A stretch of DNA of 64,000 nt from Roseibium sp. Sym1 (GCF_027359675.1 NZ_CP114786.1:1302001-1366000), one strand, 5' to 3'. Shown: positions 33,595 to 42,445, counted from the stretch's first letter. Program-made: numbers and translations. The notes: generated by a model from the letters alone, not told the origin.

Positions 33595-35661
33595 GTGACC
33601 GAATATATTGATCCCGTTCTGACCTTCATCGCGGACAACCCCGGCCTGGCAGGCCTGATCTGCTTTCTTGCCGCGATGGGCGAGGCGCTGTTCATCATCG
33701 GCCTGTTCGTTCCGACCACGGTTGTTCTGGTGGGCGCGGGCACGCTGGTCGGGCTCGGCAAGCTGGATCCGGTGCCGCTGTTCATCTGGACGACGCTCGG
33801 CGCGACCGCGGGCGACGCCATTTCCTACTGGATCGGCTACACGTTCAAGGACAGGATCCGGACGATGTGGCCGCTCAACAAATACGCCCACATGGTGGAA
33901 AGCGGCGAGAAGTTCTTCAAGCAGCATGGCGGCAAGAGCGTCTTCATCGGCCGGTTCGTCCCGGGTGTGAAGTCCGTCGTTCCGGGCATCGCCGGCATGG
34001 CCGGCATGAACTTCAGCCGCTTTTCCGTCGTCAACGTCACCTCGGCCTTTGCCTGGACCGTCGTCCACATCGCACCGGGCATCATCGCCGGGTCCGCGCT
34101 CGGCGCCATCGGCGAGATCAGCGGCCGCCTGGCGCTGGTCCTGGGCGCACTCCTGTTCGTGATCTTCCTGATCGTCATGCTGGGCCGCTGGCTGATCCTG
34201 ATCGTCCTGCCGCTGTTCCCGAACGCGCATGCGGCCATCGTCAAGGGCTTCGCCAAACGCCCGGACCGGGTGTCGCAATGGATCGCGCGCAACTTCGATC
34301 CGGCCCATCCGCGCTCGGCCGGCATGCTGGCCTCCACCCTGCTGCTGCTGATCACCGTGCCGGCCTTTTTCTGGATCGTCGGCGAGGTCGCGCCCGGCGA
34401 GCCGATGGTCAGGGCGGATCTTGCGATCCTCAATCTGTTCGACAGCCTGCGCACGCCGGCCGGCGACAGGATCATGGTGTTCATGACCTCGCTGGGCGAC
34501 GGTGTCGTGGTCGCGGCCGTCACCTTTGCGGTTGCCCTTTACCTGTTCGCGCGCAAGGCCTGGCGGCGCGGCACCGGGTTCATCATCGCCATGGCCGGCA
34601 CGGCCCTGTTCGTGCCGCTGTTCAAGCTGCTGCTGCATCGCTCGCGGCCGATAGAGCTTTACGCCGGCGCGGACGCTTACTCCTTTCCGAGCGGCCACGC
34701 GACGCTGACCGCGGTGCTGTTCGGCATCTGCGCGGTGCTGGTCGCCCATGACCTCAACCGCTGGGCCAAGGCGAGCATCTTCACGGTCACCGCCGCTTTC
34801 GTCATCACGATCGGCTTTTCCCGTATCTATCTTGGCGCCCACTGGATGTCGGACGTGCTGGCCGGGCTGCTGTTCGGCACGGCCATGGTCTCCGCCTTCG
34901 CCTTCGTGTTCGGACCGATCCACAACGAGAAGATCGGACGGGCAACGGTCGCCGGGATCGTCGCGCTGACGCTCGCCGTATTCGGCGGCTGGCATCTCGA
35001 GCGCACCTATGACACGGCCTTGCGAACCTATGAACCCAGGTCGAACAAGGAAGTGCTGACGGCAATTGGCTGGCGGGAGGCCGGCTGGCGGTCCCTGCCG
35101 GCACGCCGGATCGAACTCAACGGCGACCGGGAGGAGCCGCTGGTGATCCAGTATTCCGGGTCGCTCGACCGGTTCGCCAAGTCAGCCGAACAGGCGGGCT
35201 GGAGGCAACCGCCGAAATGGTCGCTGTCGACGGCAGGCGGCTTTGTCGAAGGCAAGACCCCGCCCGATTCCCTGCCCATCCTGCCGCGCAGCCAGAACGG
35301 CCGCCAGCCGGACCTGGTGCTGATCCGCCGGGACACGGACGAGGCCGGCGGCCGCTGGGTGCTCAGGCTGTGGCCCAGCCGCTACGAGCTACTCGACACC
35401 GGAAAACTGCACCCGCTTTACCTTGGCAGTGTCGTGCACGAGGACATCCTGAGGCCGATGGGCGAGTTCTCCGGCCCGCGCACCAACCTTCACGTCCCCG
35501 ATCCCGCGGACAACCCGGCGCTGCTGCTGCCGGGCGCGGTGACCCGCAAGCGCGAAGACGGCACCGAGGTGGTGCTGGGCTCCGACTACGGCCGCCTTGC
35601 GCCGCTTGCTCCCAATGCAAGGCAGCCTGAAAAGCCAGCGGCCAACCAGCGGGGTCGCTAG
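33595..35661 (+). CDS. DedA-PAP2-LssY three-domain membrane protein
   Basis: A 688-residue fusion. Residues 1-200 are a DedA/VTT domain (FLAAMGEALFIIGLFVPTT; FIGRFVPGVKSVVPGIAGMA), about 240-460 a PAP2 phosphatase with all three active-site motifs (KLLLHRSRP, SFPSGHATLT, SRIYLGAHWMSD), and 480-688 a soluble LssY C-terminal domain (GWREAGWRSLPARRI). PAP2 enzymes dephosphorylate lipid phosphates at the membrane; DedA proteins are linked to undecaprenyl-phosphate or phospholipid transport. GTG start at 33595. It may recycle or remodel lipid carriers, which is inference from domains. Confidence 0.9.
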   Translation: MTEYIDPVLTFIADNPGLAGLICFLAAMGEALFIIGLFVPTTVVLVGAGTLVGLGKLDPVPLFIWTTLGATAGDAISYWIGYTFKDRIRTMWPLNKYAHMVESGEKFFKQHGGKSVFIGRFVPGVKSVVPGIAGMAGMNFSRFSVVNVTSAFAWTVVHIAPGIIAGSALGAIGEISGRLALVLGALLFVIFLIVMLGRWLILIVLPLFPNAHAAIVKGFAKRPDRVSQWIARNFDPAHPRSAGMLASTLLLLITVPAFFWIVGEVAPGEPMVRADLAILNLFDSLRTPAGDRIMVFMTSLGDGVVVAAVTFAVALYLFARKAWRRGTGFIIAMAGTALFVPLFKLLLHRSRPIELYAGADAYSFPSGHATLTAVLFGICAVLVAHDLNRWAKASIFTVTAAFVITIGFSRIYLGAHWMSDVLAGLLFGTAMVSAFAFVFGPIHNEKIGRATVAGIVALTLAVFGGWHLERTYDTALRTYEPRSNKEVLTAIGWREAGWRSLPARRIELNGDREEPLVIQYSGSLDRFAKSAEQAGWRQPPKWSLSTAGGFVEGKTPPDSLPILPRSQNGRQPDLVLIRRDTDEAGGRWVLRLWPSRYELLDTGKLHPLYLGSVVHEDILRPMGEFSGPRTNLHVPDPADNPALLLPGAVTRKREDGTEVVLGSDYGRLAPLAPNARQPEKPAANQRGR

Positions 35662-35788
35662 CACCCCCGTGCCCGGGCGCCGCAGGCGAAGCCGGCTGGT
35701 CACCGGCAAATATGCGCCGCAATTTTCACCCAGCTTCCAGCTTGTTGTTTTTTTTCGGCGTGTCATGCTGCTGAATACAAGGTGCCTC

Positions 35789-35826
35789 TTGATATTCTCT
35801 CCTTATTTTCATATATTCGAATATAT
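35789..35826 (+). promoter_or_regulatory. Promoter with overlapping palindromic operator of the sulfide operon
   Basis: TTGATA (35789-35794) and TATATT (35812-35817) are exactly 17 bp apart. The perfect 16-bp palindrome ATATATTCGAATATAT (35811-35826) covers the -10 box, 18 bp upstream of the first ATG. AT-rich palindromes over the promoter are the operators of ArsR-family sulfide/persulfide repressors (BigR/SqrR). No such repressor gene is in the window. Confidence 0.65.
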
Positions 35827-35844
35827 CGTAATTAAGAGCGTACC

Positions 35845-36273
35845 ATGACCGAATTCACACCTCTTCTCAGCTTCCTTGGCGGGACGCTGATCGGCCTTGC
35901 CACCGTAGCCCTCATGGCCGTCCACGGCCGTGTTGCCGGCATCAACGGCATTGCCAGCGGCTTCCTGACCACCACTCTCAACCAGGACTGGGCCTGGCGC
36001 GCCGCCTTTCTGGCCGGCATGATCGCCAGTCCGCTGATCCTGCTCGGGGTGACCGGCCAGCTGCCTGAAATCACCGTTCCGTCCTCGCCGCTGCTTCTGG
36101 TGGTTGGCGGTTTCCTCACCGGGATCGGCACCACCTATGGCTCCGGCTGCACCAGCGGCCACGGTGTCTGCGGCATTTCACGCCTGTCGGCGCGATCCAT
36201 CACCGCGACCGCGACCTTCATGGCGACCGCCGTCGCGACGGTCTTCCTCACACGCCACGTCTTCGGAGGCTAA
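35845..36273 (+). CDS. YeeE/YedE family protein, first half (sulfur transporter)
   Basis: A 142-residue inner-membrane protein with four hydrophobic spans. The segment [17 protein letters not shown] contains the conserved cysteines of YeeE/TsuA proteins, which carry thiosulfate or related sulfur anions. Full-length TsuA combines two such halves; here they are encoded by two adjacent genes. It is the first gene of the operon to 39408 and follows the palindromic promoter. Confidence 0.9.
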   Translation: MTEFTPLLSFLGGTLIGLATVALMAVHGRVAGINGIASGFLTTTLNQDWAWRAAFLAGMIASPLILLGVTGQLPEITVPSSPLLLVVGGFLTGIGTTYGSGCTSGHGVCGISRLSARSITATATFMATAVATVFLTRHVFGG

Positions 36274-36277
36274 GACC

Positions 36278-36712
36278 ATGAAACTTCTTTCAGCTTTCAC
36301 GTTCGGCCTCCTGTTCGGCTGCGGCATCCTCATCTCCGGCATGGGCAATCCGGCCAAGGTGCTGAACTTCTTCGATATTGCCGGTACATGGGACCCGAGC
36401 CTCGCTTTCGTGATGGGTGGTGCCCTGCTTGTCACGGCCATCGGATACCGACTTGTGTTCCGGATGCGCGCACCGCTGCTCGCCGAGGTCTTCAGCCTGC
36501 CGACACGGACGGATCTCGACCTGAAACTGATCGGCGGCTCGGCGGTTTTCGGTATAGGCTGGGGCCTTAGCGGCTTCTGTCCGGGCGGGCTCATTCCCGT
36601 GCTCGGACTTGGAGCCGATCCCCTGATCACTGCACTCGCCATCGCGGCCGGTATCCTCACCGCGCGCTGGATGATCACCCTGGGCAACCGTACCCAACCG
36701 GCCAAGGCCTGA
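36278..36712 (+). CDS. YeeE/YedE family protein, second half (DUF6691)
   Basis: A 144-residue membrane protein with about four spans. ILISGMGNPAKVLNFFDI and WGLSGFCPGGLIPVLG (conserved Cys) are the family landmarks. It starts 4 bp after the stop of the first half, with GGAGG upstream, and probably forms one sulfur-anion channel with it. The pair is characteristic of BigR/SqrR-controlled sulfide detoxification operons. Confidence 0.9.
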   Translation: MKLLSAFTFGLLFGCGILISGMGNPAKVLNFFDIAGTWDPSLAFVMGGALLVTAIGYRLVFRMRAPLLAEVFSLPTRTDLDLKLIGGSAVFGIGWGLSGFCPGGLIPVLGLGADPLITALAIAAGILTARWMITLGNRTQPAKA

Positions 36713-36745
36713 ACAGGCCCGGCCGGCACCACTAGGGAGACAAAG

Positions 36746-37639
36746 ATGAGCAATTCGAATTATCCGGTCGACATGACCGTCGAGCCCGAGGTCACCGCCT
36801 TCTTCGACCCGGCAACCAACACAATCAGTTACGTGGTCAAGGATCCGGCTTCGAAATCATGCGCGGTCGTCGACAGCGTCATGGACATCGACTACGCGGC
36901 CGGACGCATCACCTATGACCATGCCGACGAGATCATCGCCTTCATCCAGAAGAACGAGCTGGAACTGGAATGGCTGATCGAGACCCATGTCCATGCCGAT
37001 CACCTGTCGGCCGCGCCCTATATCCAGCAGAAGCTGGGTGGCAAGCTGGGCATTGGCGACAGGATCACCGTGGTTCAGGAGACCTTCGGCAAGGTCTTCA
37101 ACGAAGGCACCGAGTTCCAACGGGACGGCAGCCAGTTCGACAAGCTGTTCCAGGATGGCGACACCTACCAGATCGGTGAAATGACCGCCTTCGCCATGTA
37201 CACGCCCGGGCACACCCCGGCCTGCATGGTACACGTGATGGGCAACGCCGCCTTTGTCGGTGACACCCTGTTCATGCCGGATGGCGGCTCGGCACGCGCG
37301 GATTTCCCCGGCGGCGATGCGGCAACGCTTTACGAAAGCATCCAGAAAGTGCTCGCCTTGCCGGATGCCATGCGCCTGTTCATGTGCCACGACTACGGCC
37401 CGAACGGCCGGGATATCCAATGGGAAACCACCGTCGGCGCGGAAAAGGAACACAACATTCATGTCGGCGGCGGCAAGACGAAGGAAGACTTTGTCCGCTT
37501 CCGCACCGAACGGGACGCCCAGCTCGACATGCCGAAGCTGATCATCCCGTCGCTGCAGGTCAACATGCGCGCCGGCAAGCTGCCGCCGGCCGACGAAAGC
37601 GGCAAGACCTTTCTGAAAGTGCCGGTCAACGGCCTTTGA
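36746..37639 (+). CDS. MBL-fold metallo-hydrolase, persulfide dioxygenase-like (Blh/ETHE1 group)
   Basis: A 297-residue metallo-beta-lactamase-fold protein. ETHVHADHLSAAPYIQ (HxHxDH) near residue 80, YTPGHTPACMVH, FVGDTLFMPDGGSARADFPGG and FMCHDYGPNGR supply the metal-binding His/Asp set. ETHE1-type enzymes are Fe(II) dioxygenases that convert glutathione persulfide to sulfite and glutathione. The position between YeeE halves and an SQR-like gene supports persulfide oxidation in the cytoplasm. Confidence 0.9.
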   Translation: MSNSNYPVDMTVEPEVTAFFDPATNTISYVVKDPASKSCAVVDSVMDIDYAAGRITYDHADEIIAFIQKNELELEWLIETHVHADHLSAAPYIQQKLGGKLGIGDRITVVQETFGKVFNEGTEFQRDGSQFDKLFQDGDTYQIGEMTAFAMYTPGHTPACMVHVMGNAAFVGDTLFMPDGGSARADFPGGDAATLYESIQKVLALPDAMRLFMCHDYGPNGRDIQWETTVGAEKEHNIHVGGGKTKEDFVRFRTERDAQLDMPKLIIPSLQVNMRAGKLPPADESGKTFLKVPVNGL

Positions 37640-37737
37640 CAAGAACGGCCGGACAAGCCTGACCTCTCGACCCCGAGAGGCGGGCTGTCCCCTGAAAGGT
37701 CGTCGAAAACCTGTGCCGGCGGAGGCGGCAAATCCCC

Positions 37738-39408
37738 ATGAAAGCGATCAATTCCCAGATTTCGGTGGCGCCGCAGATCCGGCCCGAGGACCTTACGGAC
37801 TATGCCCAGCAGGGCTTCCGCTCGATCATCTGCAACCGGCCTGACGGCGAAGGGGCCGATCAGCCGGTTTTCGAGGAAATCGAAACCGCCGCGAAGAAGC
37901 TCGGACTCGAGGCGCGGTATCTTCCGATCGTCGCCGGCAAGGTGTCCGATCAGGATGCCGAGGATTTCGGTGACCTGCTGGACAGCTTGCCGAAGCCGGT
38001 GCTTGCCTATTGCCGGACCGGAACACGCTCGGCAACGCTCTGGTCCCTGTCCCAGGCAGAAAAGCAGCCGCTGGCCGACATCCTCGCCCAGACCAAAACC
38101 GCCGGCTACGACATGGCCGGGGTCGTGCGCCGCATTGCCAATGGTGGCCGCACCCCGACGGAGAGTGCCGAAGATGCCAGGTTCGACGTTGTCATCGTCG
38201 GTGGCGGTGCCGCGGGGATTTCGGTCGCCTCGAGCCTGCTCGCGCGCAAGTCCGATCTGGACATCGCCATCATCGATCCGGCGGACGTGCATTATTACCA
38301 ACCCGGCTGGACCATGGTCGGCGGCGGCATATTCGATGCCGCCGACACGGCCAAGACGATGGGGTCCCTGATTCCGAAAGGCGTGCACTGGATCAAGTCC
38401 GCCGTCGCCGCCTTCGAACCGAAGGACAATGCAGTCCTTCTCGACGGTTGCCGGGTGGTCAAATACGGCCGGCTGGTGGTTTGCCCGGGGCTGAAACTCG
38501 ACTGGCACAAGATCGACGGTCTGGTCGACACGCTCGGCAAGAACGGCGTGACGTCCAACTACCGCTACGACCTGGCGCCCTATACCTGGCAGCTCGTCCA
38601 GGGCCTGCAAAAGGGCAAGGCGCTGTTCACCCAGCCGCCGATGCCGATCAAATGCGCCGGCGCGCCGCAGAAAGCGATGTACCTGTCGGGAGACCACTGG
38701 CTGAAATCCGGCCGGATCGGCGATATCGACATCCAGTTCATGAATGCCGGAGGTGTGCTGTTCGGCGTCAAGGACTACGTGCCGGCACTGATGGACTACG
38801 TGGAACGCTACGGTGCGGACCTCAATTTCTTCCATAACCTGATTGCCGTCGACGGTCCGGCGAAGAAGGCCGTCTTCGAGGTCAAGGAGCCGGAGAAGGA
38901 CGCGCGCACAATCGAAGTCGATTTCGACATGATGCATGTGACGCCGCCGCAGACCGCACCCGATTTCATCCGGGTCTCGCCGCTCGCGGACGCCGCCGGC
39001 TGGGTCGATGTCGACCAGGCAACCCTGCGCCACGCGACGTATGACAACATCTGGTCGCTCGGCGACGTCATGAACGCGCCGAATGCAAAGACGGCGGCGG
39101 CGGCCCGCAAGCAGGCGCCGGTTGTTGCCGAGAACATCGTCTCCGACATCCATGGCCACAGCGCCACGGCGCAATATGACGGTTACGGTTCCTGTCCGCT
39201 CACGGTCGAGCGCGGCAAGATTGTTCTCGCCGAATTCGGCTATGGCGGTACGCTGTTGCCGAGCTTTCCGCGTTGGCTGGTGGACGGGACCAGGCCGACG
39301 CGGACTGCATGGCTCCTCAAGGAGCGGATCCTGCCACCCGTTTACTGGCGCGCCATGCTGCGCGGCAAGGAATGGATGGCCAAGCCGGAAAAAATATCGG
39401 CAGCTTAA
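37738..39408 (+). CDS. DUF442 phosphatase-like / sulfide:quinone reductase-like fusion
   Basis: A 556-residue two-part protein. Residues 1-110 are the DUF442/TIGR01244 domain (ISVAPQIRPEDLTDYAQQGF; LAYCRTGTRSATLWS with the Cys-x5-Arg phosphatase or rhodanese-like loop). Residues 140-556 are an FAD oxidoreductase (VVIVGGGAAGISVASSLL, YYQPGWTMVGGGIF, SLGDVMNAPNAKTAAAARKQ) related to sulfide:quinone reductase, which oxidises sulfide at the membrane and passes electrons to quinone. The DUF442 part is seen in Blh proteins of other bacteria, so here it has been exchanged between operon partners. Last gene before a strong terminator. Confidence 0.9.
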   Translation: MKAINSQISVAPQIRPEDLTDYAQQGFRSIICNRPDGEGADQPVFEEIETAAKKLGLEARYLPIVAGKVSDQDAEDFGDLLDSLPKPVLAYCRTGTRSATLWSLSQAEKQPLADILAQTKTAGYDMAGVVRRIANGGRTPTESAEDARFDVVIVGGGAAGISVASSLLARKSDLDIAIIDPADVHYYQPGWTMVGGGIFDAADTAKTMGSLIPKGVHWIKSAVAAFEPKDNAVLLDGCRVVKYGRLVVCPGLKLDWHKIDGLVDTLGKNGVTSNYRYDLAPYTWQLVQGLQKGKALFTQPPMPIKCAGAPQKAMYLSGDHWLKSGRIGDIDIQFMNAGGVLFGVKDYVPALMDYVERYGADLNFFHNLIAVDGPAKKAVFEVKEPEKDARTIEVDFDMMHVTPPQTAPDFIRVSPLADAAGWVDVDQATLRHATYDNIWSLGDVMNAPNAKTAAAARKQAPVVAENIVSDIHGHSATAQYDGYGSCPLTVERGKIVLAEFGYGGTLLPSFPRWLVDGTRPTRTAWLLKERILPPVYWRAMLRGKEWMAKPEKISAA

Positions 39409-39452
39409 AACACCCCCACAGACCCATACTGGGTACGGGCCCCATCAACTTT

Positions 39453-39484
39453 AACTCGAGCCGGCCCGCCGGCTCGAGTTTTCT
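39453..39484 (+). terminator. Strong intrinsic terminator between SQR-like and SulP genes
   Basis: A perfect 13-bp stem (AACTCGAGCCGGC / GCCGGCTCGAGTT) with a 2-4 nt loop is followed by TTCTCT. It would end the sulfide operon transcript or partially attenuate entry into sulP. Confidence 0.8.
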
Positions 39485-39506
39485 CTAAAAGAACAAAGGT
39501 CACGAC

Positions 39507-41291
39507 ATGATCCGGCTGCAGCGCTATTTGCCCATCCTCGACTGGGGCAGACGCTACGACAAGGAAACCGCAACCAGCGACCTTGTGGCCGCGGTGATCG
39601 TCACCATCATGCTGATCCCGCAGTCGCTCGCCTACGCGCTGCTTGCCGGCCTGCCGCCGGAAGTCGGCCTCTACGCGTCGATCCTGCCGCTGGTGGCCTA
39701 TGCCCTGTTCGGCACCAGCCGGGCCCTGGCCGTCGGCCCCGTTGCCGTGGTCTCGCTGATGACCGCCTCCGCCGTCGGCGAACTGGCGCAGCAGGGCACG
39801 CCGGAATATCTGGGCGCCGCGATCGTGCTGGCGTTTCTCTCCGGCCTGATGCTCATCGCCATGGGCTTCTTCCGGCTCGGCTTCCTGGCCAACCTGCTCA
39901 GCCACCCGGTGATTTCCGGCTTCATCACCGCCTCGGGGCTGCTGATCGCCTCCAGCCAGCTGAAGCACATTCTCGGCGTTCCCGCCCATGGGCATACGCT
40001 CTATGACATCCTGCTGTCGATCGGCAGTCATCTGGGCGACATCAACTGGATCACCTTCGTGATCGGTGCCGCGGCAACCGGTTTCCTGTTCTGGGTGCGC
40101 AAGGGGCTCAAGAAACTGCTGCTCGGCATCGGCCTGAAACCGTTTCTCGCCGATATCCTGACCAAGGCCGGACCGGTCGCGGCCGTCGCCGTGACCACCG
40201 TCATTTCCGCAGCGTTCAGTCTCGGCGACAAGGGCGTTCGCATTGTCGGCGACATTCCCTCCGGCCTGCCCGTGCCGCATCTGCCAGCCTTCGACAGTGA
40301 GCTCTGGCTGGCGCTGGCCGGGCCTGCCCTCCTGATTTCGGTGATCGGCTTCGTGGAATCGGTTTCGGTCGCACAGACCCTTGCGGCCAAGAAACGCCAG
40401 CGGATCGAGCCGGACCAGGAGCTGATCGGCCTCGGCGCGTCCAACATCGCCTCCGCCGTTTCCGGCGGTTACCCGGTGACCGGCGGCTTTGCCCGCTCCG
40501 TCGTCAATTTCGACGCGGGTGCCGCGACACCGGCTGCCGGTGCCTTCACCGCCGTCGGCATCGCGCTCGCGACCTTGTTCCTGACGCCGCTGCTCACCTA
40601 TCTGCCCCAGGCGACCCTGGCGGCAACCATCATCGTCGCTGTCCTGTCGCTGGTGGATTTCGGCGCCATCAGGCGCACCTTCGACTATTCCAAGAGCGAC
40701 TTTGCCGCCATGGCGGCGACCATCCTGATCACGCTGTTCTTCGGGGTCGAACCGGGGGTCGTCACCGGGGTCGCGCTGTCGATCGCCCTTTATCTTTATC
40801 GCAGCAGCCGGCCGCACATGGCCATCGTCGGCATCGTTCCGGGCAGCGAGCATTTCCGCAACATCGACCGGCACAAGGTGGTGACCGGCGAGCGGGTGCT
40901 GACGCTGCGTGTCGATGAAAGCCTGTTCTTTGCCAATTCCCGTTTTCTCGAAGACCGGGTCTACGCCCTGGTCGCGGAGAAGCCGAATATCGAACACGTG
41001 GTGCTGATGTGCCCGGCCGTGAACGAGATCGACGCCAGCGCACTGGAAAGCCTGGAGGAGATCAATCACCGCCTGTCGGATTCAGGCGTCTCGTTCCACC
41101 TCTCGGAGGTCAAGGGGCCGGTGATGGACCGGCTGAAGAAAACCGAGTTCCTGAAGCACCTGACCGGCCAGGTCTTCCTCAGCCAGTATGACGCGCTGTG
41201 CACGCTCGATCCGCTGACCGCCCATATTTCCGAAAGCCGCACGCCGAAAAAGGCGGCGCGATCGGATATCTGGTCCGGGCCCGAGATCTAG
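39507..41291 (+). CDS. SulP family inorganic anion transporter with STAS domain
   Basis: A 594-residue inner-membrane protein. Residues about 25-420 hold the SulP core with roughly 10-12 spans, including IMLIPQSLAYALLAGLPPEVGLYA and GGYPVTGGFARSVVNFDAGA. Residues 440-560 are a cytoplasmic STAS domain (VLTLRVDESLFFANSRFLED; VVLMCPAVNEIDASALESLE). The family carries sulfate, bicarbonate or other anions. Its place after sulfide-oxidation genes suggests export or exchange of sulfite/sulfate, which is inferred. Confidence 0.9.
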   Translation: MIRLQRYLPILDWGRRYDKETATSDLVAAVIVTIMLIPQSLAYALLAGLPPEVGLYASILPLVAYALFGTSRALAVGPVAVVSLMTASAVGELAQQGTPEYLGAAIVLAFLSGLMLIAMGFFRLGFLANLLSHPVISGFITASGLLIASSQLKHILGVPAHGHTLYDILLSIGSHLGDINWITFVIGAAATGFLFWVRKGLKKLLLGIGLKPFLADILTKAGPVAAVAVTTVISAAFSLGDKGVRIVGDIPSGLPVPHLPAFDSELWLALAGPALLISVIGFVESVSVAQTLAAKKRQRIEPDQELIGLGASNIASAVSGGYPVTGGFARSVVNFDAGAATPAAGAFTAVGIALATLFLTPLLTYLPQATLAATIIVAVLSLVDFGAIRRTFDYSKSDFAAMAATILITLFFGVEPGVVTGVALSIALYLYRSSRPHMAIVGIVPGSEHFRNIDRHKVVTGERVLTLRVDESLFFANSRFLEDRVYALVAEKPNIEHVVLMCPAVNEIDASALESLEEINHRLSDSGVSFHLSEVKGPVMDRLKKTEFLKHLTGQVFLSQYDALCTLDPLTAHISESRTPKKAARSDIWSGPEI

Positions 41292-41319
41292 AGCACTGCC
41301 CGGTCAAATCCGGGATTGC

Positions 41320-41826
41320 TCAGTCGCTGTGCGCGGATTGCAGGATCGGAATGATCTTTTCGCAGAAACGGAAATGCACCGGCGGTTTTTCGCCTTCCTG
41401 CACCATCAGGCCCTGGGTTCCCCTCGGAGTGACGGTCACAAGCTCGATCGCTTCACCGCCATCGGTCAGGAGACAGCTGATGGCTGCACGTTGCCTGTGC
41501 ATGCCGGCTTTTTCCGCGCCGTAGACCTGGCAGATCCGGCCCGGGGTCTCCAGCAGTCCCCGGTAGATTGCCAGCGCCGTACCAGGATCGCTTCGATCGA
41601 TCCTCGGCGCCGGACACTGGGTCGGGTCACGCACCCAGATGCCTTGCGCAAATTCCGCAAATCTCAAGTCCAGCATCTTGCCCTGCAACAGCGGAGCGGA
41701 TTTGGGAACCTCGAACATCAGGTCGCCCTTGCCCGCGTAAGCGGATCCGCAAACCGTTGTGAGCGCCAGAGCCGCCAGGGCTGAATATTTAAAAATGCGC
41801 AACCGTACCCCCTTGCCGATTGACAT
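41320..41826 (-). CDS. Secreted protein of unknown function
   Basis: A 168-residue protein with a clear signal peptide (FKYSALAALALTTVCGSAYA, then Gly-Lys), followed by a periplasmic domain with four cysteines (DPTQCPAP, GRICQVYG, AISCLLTD, RFCEKI) likely forming two disulfides. No family is confidently recognised; the layout loosely recalls IalB-type proteins. An ATG at 41847 is also possible. Convergent with sulP and divergent from mmcB. Confidence 0.7.
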   Translation of the reverse strand: MSIGKGVRLRIFKYSALAALALTTVCGSAYAGKGDLMFEVPKSAPLLQGKMLDLRFAEFAQGIWVRDPTQCPAPRIDRSDPGTALAIYRGLLETPGRICQVYGAEKAGMHRQRAAISCLLTDGGEAIELVTVTPRGTQGLMVQEGEKPPVHFRFCEKIIPILQSAHSD

Positions 41827-41914
41827 GCCGACGCCCGGATTATGCAATCAGAGTCGCCAACACGCAAATCGGGGAGATCTTTCAACTTTTACGATAAAGC
41901 GGCTTGCAAAATAC

Positions 41915-41929
41915 GAACAAAAGTGGAAC
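41915..41929. promoter_or_regulatory. LexA (SOS) box upstream of mmcB
   Basis: GAAC-AAAAGTG-GAAC matches exactly the alphaproteobacterial LexA site GAAC-N7-GAAC (the same as GTTC-N7-GTTC on the other strand). It lies 9 bp before the mmcB ATG, where bound LexA would block transcription. Confidence 0.8.
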
Positions 41930-41938
41930 AAAAAGGAA

Positions 41939-42445
41939 ATGAATAACGATAGTTCATCCGCCGGACGCATCCAGCTTGACGACCCGCTCAAGGATGGCCG
42001 TCAGTCGGAGACCGCGCTCAAGGTTTGGCGCGGTACCGCGCGGCTGCTGCGCCAGTTCGATTTCGCCTGCCTTCCGGAAGTAACCCTGGCCTCGGCGCGG
42101 CGCGCGGACCTGCTGGCCCTTGGCCCCAAACACGAGCTCTGGATCATCGAGGTCAAGTCCTCGGTGGCCGATTTGCGTGCGGACTCGAAGTGGCCCGACT
42201 ATCGCCAGCATTGCGACCGGCTCTATTTCGCCACCCATCCGGACGTGCCCCTGGACATCTTTCCGGAGGATGCCGGACTGATCGTCTCCGATGGCTTCGG
42301 TGCGGAAATCCTGCGCACCGCGCCGGAACACAAGCTGCCGGCCGCCACCCGCAAGGCCGTCACCCTGCGCTTTGCCCGCCATGCCGCCCACCGGCTGCAC
42401 AATCTGGCCGACCCGGACGGAACCCGGCTGTTCGACCGGTTCTGA
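41939..42445 (+). CDS. mmcB: MmcB family DNA repair protein
   Basis: A 168-residue protein of the MmcB family. RRADLLALGPKHELWIIEVKSSVADLRADSKWPDY is the PD-(D/E)xK-like nuclease core (Asp, then Glu-x-Lys), followed by CDRLYFATHPDVPLDIFPED. In Caulobacter the gene is SOS-induced and contributes to mitomycin C tolerance. The start at 41939 has AAGGAA just upstream; the frame is open 60 codons further, but that would cross the LexA box and the neighbouring gene. Confidence 0.9.
   Translation: MNNDSSSAGRIQLDDPLKDGRQSETALKVWRGTARLLRQFDFACLPEVTLASARRADLLALGPKHELWIIEVKSSVADLRADSKWPDYRQHCDRLYFATHPDVPLDIFPEDAGLIVSDGFGAEILRTAPEHKLPAATRKAVTLRFARHAAHRLHNLADPDGTRLFDRF

Noticed and set aside
33502..34995. 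497-codon minus-strand ORF opposite the DedA-PAP2 gene
   Set aside because: Very rich in Arg, Asp, Gly and His, typical of antisense reading; no domain.
35789..35845. SqrR-type ATTC-N8-GAAT operator
   Set aside because: Not found; the palindrome has ATTC and GAAT directly adjacent instead.
37459..39174. 571-codon minus-strand ORF opposite the SQR-like gene
   Set aside because: Shadow of a well-supported gene; no motif of its own.
41759..41938. N-terminal extension of mmcB
   Set aside because: It would cross the LexA box and the antisense secreted-protein gene, and lacks similarity; the ATG at 41939 fits the family.
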